Assembly: GCA_038891515.1 (NCBI GenBank)
Contig: JAWAEB010000071.1
Span: forward strand, 1-8,278
DNA length: 8,278 bases
Direction: 5' to 3'
Source: HRBIN01 sp038891515
GTDB taxonomy: Archaea > Thermoproteota > Nitrososphaeria_A > Caldarchaeales > Caldarchaeaceae
Shown here: positions 5,204 to 8,278 of the stretch, piece after piece
Layout: every line of letters begins with the position of its first letter
Numbering within the stretch: position 1 is the stretch's first letter
The notes under the pieces: generated by a model
The model's database searches: none
Told to the model about the DNA's origin: nothing
Seen by the model: only the letters and a program-made list of their open reading frames with translations
Program-made: the position numbers and the translations under genes

Positions 5204-7525
5204 ATGCTCGTGACCAACAAATATTCTAGGAGACTGGAAGATTTGAGATTTCTCACGGGACATGCACAATTCATTGATGACATCAGGCTTCCTAACATGG
5301 CTCATTGTGTTTTCATCAGAAGCCAGTTCGCCCACGCGAAAATTCTCAGTATTGACCCATCACATGCCTTAAGGTCTGAGGGGGTGCTGGCCTTCATAGA
5401 CGGCCGCCAAGTCGCCTCCTCCACCAAGCCCCTATCCACCATGATTGCAGGCCTCACATACTATGGTATAGCCGTTGATAGGGTAAGGTATGAGGGTGAG
5501 CCGATGGGCATGGTTCTTGCCGATTCCCTTGAGAATGCCATGGACGCTGCTGAGAAAGTGCGTTTGGAGTATGTCCCGCTCGAGCCGGTCATGAGTGTGG
5601 AAGAGGCTGCATCATCCCCACCTATACATGATGAGCTGGGATCTAACATTTTACTACAACAGCAGTATCAGTTCGGGGATGTTGAGAAGGCATTTGTTGA
5701 GGCTGATGAAGTGTTACAGGGGAGGTTTATCTTTGAGAGGTATTCTGCATCGCCGATTGAGACCTGTGGTGTGGTGGCCAGTGTAGAGCCTAGTGGAAGG
5801 CTCGTAGTATATGATAACCAGCAGACACCCCTACTTTTCAAGAATGTGATAGCAGCCTCCCTAAAGCTCCAACCGTCAAGGATTAGGTTTGTGGAGCCAG
5901 ATATCGGCGGAGGCTTCGGAGTCAAGATTATGCTTTACCCATATGTTTTCCTTATATCTTTTGCAGCGCTACGATTGGGGCGCCCGGTGAAGTGGATTGA
6001 GACGAGACGGGAGCATCTCCAAGCCATGTCCCACAGCTCCAACAGGCTTTTTGATGTGGAGATGGCTCTGAAGCGGGATGGCGAGGTGACCGCCCTTCGT
6101 ACAAAGTTTATTGAGGACTGCGGCGCGTGGGTTAGACCTCCAGATCCGGGGGGTGTCATCCGATCCCTAATGACATATCTCGGCTGTTACAGAATACGAA
6201 ATGTCTCGGTAGCCATCGACGTAGTAGTCACTAACAAGTGCCCCACCGGCCCTGTGAGAGGCTATGGGTGTCAGCATGCATATTTCATGCTGGAACGGAT
6301 GATGGACATAGCTGCCAAGAGGTTGGGGCTGAGCCCGGTGGATATACGTTTGAAAAATTTTGTTAGGCCTGAGGAACATCCTTACACGACGCCATTTGGA
6401 TGCATTTATGATGGTGGAAACTATGAAACAACCCTTCTTAAAGCTGTGGAGCTTGCCCATCTGGAAAAGTATAGGGGAATACCCCATATAGGTGTGGGGA
6501 TCGCATGCGTAGTCGAGCCGGCTGTCACTAACCTAGCTAGAAACAAGATGCTCTTTCCAACTCTCAACATGTCTGGCTCGGGTGAGGGTGTTATCGTCAG
6601 GGTTGAGGATGATGGGACAATATCTGCGTGGATATCCTCTATCCCTCAGGGGCAGGGACACGTAACTGTGTCCACACATCTGGTCTGCAAGTTTCTTGGA
6701 GTTAAGCCTGAGGATGTCAACGTGTTTCATGGAGACTCTGACAGTGTCCATCCAAGTCCCTTTGGCGGGACATGGGGGAGTAGATTCAGTGTGATGACGG
6801 TCGCTGCTCTCAAGTGGGCATGCCAAAACCTAAAAACTAAGATACTGAGAATAGCGGCATCAATACTTGAAGTCTCGCCGTCAGACCTAGAGATTAGTGA
6901 CTCATCAATAACGGTCAAGGGCTCCAGCACCTCGATCACTCTCCGTGACCTAGCTTGGACCGTCTATAGGAACTCGGTCTCATTGGGCGGGAATGTGGAG
7001 AGCCTCACATCGGAGTGTTTCTATGATTTCCCACTATTCAATCTGGGTAGGCCGGGAGAGATAAATATGTCTGCGACCTACGGTAATAGCGCCCACATAG
7101 CAATCGTGAGTGTGGACCCCGAGACCCTGCAAACAAGAGTCGTCAAGTATGTGGCGGTACATGACTGTGGCAGGATACTCAACAGGACAATAGTCAGCGG
7201 GCAGATACAGGGTGGAGTTCTGCAAGGTCTTGGGGCAGCCCTCTATGAGAAAATCACCTACAATGGGGATGGACAGCTTCTAACCCAGTCGTTCGCCGAC
7301 TACCTAGTCCCAACAGCTGTGGAGACTCCCTCATTATTGGTTGAGCATATCGAGACACCATCCATCTTTTCCGAGCTGGGTTCGAAGGGTATGGGTGAGG
7401 GCCCTGCGATACCTGTGGCAGCAGCCATAGTCAACGCCGTCTCAAACGCTGTGGGGAAGGAGGTCTGCACCTCCCATATCAGTCCTTCACATCTGTGGGA
7501 GATTATGAGGGGGAAACCGATATAA
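5204..7525 (+). CDS. Molybdenum hydroxylase large subunit (xanthine dehydrogenase family)
   Basis: This is the molybdopterin-binding catalytic subunit of a hydroxylase that inserts a water-derived oxygen next to a ring nitrogen or on an aldehyde. The 773-residue length is usual for a separate large subunit. The N-terminal a/b hammerhead domain (about 12-125) begins with RRLEDLRFLTGHAQFIDDI. The MoCo-binding part includes GGGFG (235-239), the active-site loop VRGYGCQ with R352, PQGQGH (Q484-H486), a GTWGSR block and the catalytic Glu732 in KGMGEG. The CSFR loop of CO dehydrogenase is absent, so it is not CoxL. The loop resembles purine/N-heterocycle hydroxylases, but substrate cannot be fixed by eye. 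No [2Fe-2S] or FAD subunit gene adjoins it on the visible side. I chose ATG 5204; TTG 5198 and GTG 5210 are in-frame alternatives, and the TATA spacing would also suit 5210. It is followed after 23 bases by the enamidase-like gene, probably as an operon. Confidence 0.92.
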   Translation: MLVTNKYSRRLEDLRFLTGHAQFIDDIRLPNMAHCVFIRSQFAHAKILSIDPSHALRSEGVLAFIDGRQVASSTKPLSTMIAGLTYYGIAVDRVRYEGEPMGMVLADSLENAMDAAEKVRLEYVPLEPVMSVEEAASSPPIHDELGSNILLQQQYQFGDVEKAFVEADEVLQGRFIFERYSASPIETCGVVASVEPSGRLVVYDNQQTPLLFKNVIAASLKLQPSRIRFVEPDIGGGFGVKIMLYPYVFLISFAALRLGRPVKWIETRREHLQAMSHSSNRLFDVEMALKRDGEVTALRTKFIEDCGAWVRPPDPGGVIRSLMTYLGCYRIRNVSVAIDVVVTNKCPTGPVRGYGCQHAYFMLERMMDIAAKRLGLSPVDIRLKNFVRPEEHPYTTPFGCIYDGGNYETTLLKAVELAHLEKYRGIPHIGVGIACVVEPAVTNLARNKMLFPTLNMSGSGEGVIVRVEDDGTISAWISSIPQGQGHVTVSTHLVCKFLGVKPEDVNVFHGDSDSVHPSPFGGTWGSRFSVMTVAALKWACQNLKTKILRIAASILEVSPSDLEISDSSITVKGSSTSITLRDLAWTVYRNSVSLGGNVESLTSECFYDFPLFNLGRPGEINMSATYGNSAHIAIVSVDPETLQTRVVKYVAVHDCGRILNRTIVSGQIQGGVLQGLGAALYEKITYNGDGQLLTQSFADYLVPTAVETPSLLVEHIETPSIFSELGSKGMGEGPAIPVAAAIVNAVSNAVGKEVCTSHISPSHLWEIMRGKPI

Positions 7526-7528
7526 ACA

Positions 7529-7541
7529 GGAGTTAGGTGGG
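7529..7541 (+). promoter_or_regulatory. Ribosome binding site of the enamidase-like gene
   Basis: GGAG at 7529-7532 and GGTGGG at 7536-7541 precede the ATG at 7549; the second lies seven to eight bases away. The site supports this start and translation from within a polycistronic message, in contrast to the apparently leaderless first gene of the unit. Confidence 0.5.
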
Positions 7542-7548
7542 AACTTTT

Positions 7549-8278
7549 ATGAAAACCCTTCTCATCAAGAATGCAGGGAGAATAGTTTCGGGTGATATCG
7601 AGAAACCATTGGTTGACGGTGACAGTATATTAGTTAGGGACGGTGTAGTCGAGCGTATTGGTTGGGGTATATCGACGCAGGCCGATGGTGAGGTTGATGT
7701 AGGCGGTATGACTGTCATCCCCGGATTATTTGATTCTCACGTCCACCCCGTTCTCGGAGACTTCACACCTCGTCAGAATTCTCTAGGATTCCTAGAAGCA
7801 AGCGTCCATGGGGGTGTCACTTCTTTCATTTCGGCGGGTGAGGTACATACACCCGGAAGACCTAGGGGTGATAAGGAGGCCGCCAAATCACTCGCTATTT
7901 TAGCCCACAAGACTTTTAGGAACTTCAGGCCCCTGGGAGCAAGAATCCACGCCGGAGCACTGATACTTGAGAAGGGGATGGGAGATGGTGATTTCGCCCA
8001 AGTAGCCAGCCAAGGCGTCTGGCTGGTGGGTGAGGTTGGTCTCGGCTCGGTTCAGGACCCGGACGAGGCGGCTGCAATGGTTGAGATGGCCCATCATCAT
8101 GGGATGAGGGTGGTCATACATACTGGTGGGGCATCCATCCCAGGTAGCACCGTGATAAACGCCGACATTGTCTTGAAGGTTAGACCCGATGTGGTGTCTC
8201 ATATAAACGGGGGGCCCACATCACCGCCACTGAAGGATATTCGAAAAATAATCGAGGCTTCCCGGCATGCAGTGGAAG
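7549..8278 (+). CDS. Enamidase-like metal-dependent amidohydrolase, 3' end cut by window
   Basis: The first 243 residues of an amidohydrolase-superfamily enzyme are present; a full protein should be about 380-390. It starts with the usual beta-sandwich segment (KNAGRIVSGDI, then a VRDGVVERIG turn). It enters the metal-binding barrel at PGLFDSHVHP (H64, H66). GEVGLG holds E162, which takes the place of the carboxylated Lys found in many relatives; HTGG holds H191 and SHINGGPT holds H218. GGVTSFISAG, PGRP, the ALILEKG block and GEVGLG through HTGGASIPGS agree almost residue for residue with what I remember of the Eubacterium barkeri enamidase (Ena) of nicotinate fermentation. That enzyme hydrolyses 1,4,5,6-tetrahydro-6-oxonicotinate to 2-formylglutarate and ammonia. 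The match is from memory, so the substrate remains an inference; a related cyclic enamide or lactam is possible. The remaining metal ligand (Asp) lies beyond the edge. It is probably co-transcribed with the molybdenum hydroxylase 23 bases upstream. Confidence 0.88.
   Translation, partial: MKTLLIKNAGRIVSGDIEKPLVDGDSILVRDGVVERIGWGISTQADGEVDVGGMTVIPGLFDSHVHPVLGDFTPRQNSLGFLEASVHGGVTSFISAGEVHTPGRPRGDKEAAKSLAILAHKTFRNFRPLGARIHAGALILEKGMGDGDFAQVASQGVWLVGEVGLGSVQDPDEAAAMVEMAHHHGMRVVIHTGGASIPGSTVINADIVLKVRPDVVSHINGGPTSPPLKDIRKIIEASRHAVE

Noticed and set aside
5461..8202. Minus-strand open frames within the hydroxylase and amidohydrolase genes
   Set aside because: All sit opposite conserved coding sequence and show no independent evidence.
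2581..8278. Second copy of the tRNA 3' end as an integration attachment site
   Set aside because: I found no repeat of the T-arm/acceptor end elsewhere in the window, so an att pair is not supported here.
1..8278. CRISPR array, rRNA or replication origin
   Set aside because: No regularly spaced repeats, rRNA-like sequence or clustered origin boxes were seen.

Overview
The window looks like a chromosomal segment from an archaeon, probably a thermophilic member of the TACK group. Four observations point there. A tRNA gene is interrupted by a short intron with a bulge-helix-bulge splice motif at a non-anticodon position and has no encoded CCA. TATA-like boxes lie 20-30 bases upstream of starts, and at least one start has no ribosome binding site. 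Codon use is rich in AGG/AGA and ATA. The membrane pyrophosphatase is of the K+-independent type. I cannot name the genus; a Caldarchaeales/Aigarchaeota-like lineage is a guess.

Left part (1-2374). The window opens inside the 3' end of a DDE transposase gene. Its reading frame is broken near base 159 and then continues in another frame to a stop at 290, so this is the decayed end of an insertion element. Next comes a complete K+-independent H+-translocating membrane pyrophosphatase (359-2374), which turns PPi hydrolysis into a proton gradient.

Middle (2375-3054). A tRNA-Arg(TCG) gene lies at 2509-2602. Removing a 19-base intron inside the T arm (2562-2580) restores a perfect T stem. Downstream are a small perfect hairpin and about 430 bases of apparently decayed coding sequence that I could not identify.

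Right part (3055-8278). Four genes form two divergent units around a 64-base promoter region. Leftward are a methylmalonate/malonate-semialdehyde dehydrogenase-type aldehyde dehydrogenase and then an 'amino acid synthesis' (DUF1185/PF06684) family protein. Rightward are a molybdenum hydroxylase large subunit (xanthine dehydrogenase family) and then an amidohydrolase that closely resembles the enamidase of anaerobic nicotinate fermentation; it runs off the right edge.

The set reads as a catabolic module for an N-heterocycle, nicotinate or a relative. The molybdoenzyme would hydroxylate the ring and the enamidase-like enzyme would open a partly reduced ring lactam. In the nicotinate pathway the enamidase product is 2-formylglutarate, which is chemically a substituted malonate semialdehyde. 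A CoA-acylating, decarboxylating dehydrogenase of the MMSDH type could therefore turn it into glutaryl-CoA. That link is inference, but it explains why these families sit together and would be unusual in an archaeon. The ring reductase and the FeS and FAD subunits of the hydroxylase are not in the window.
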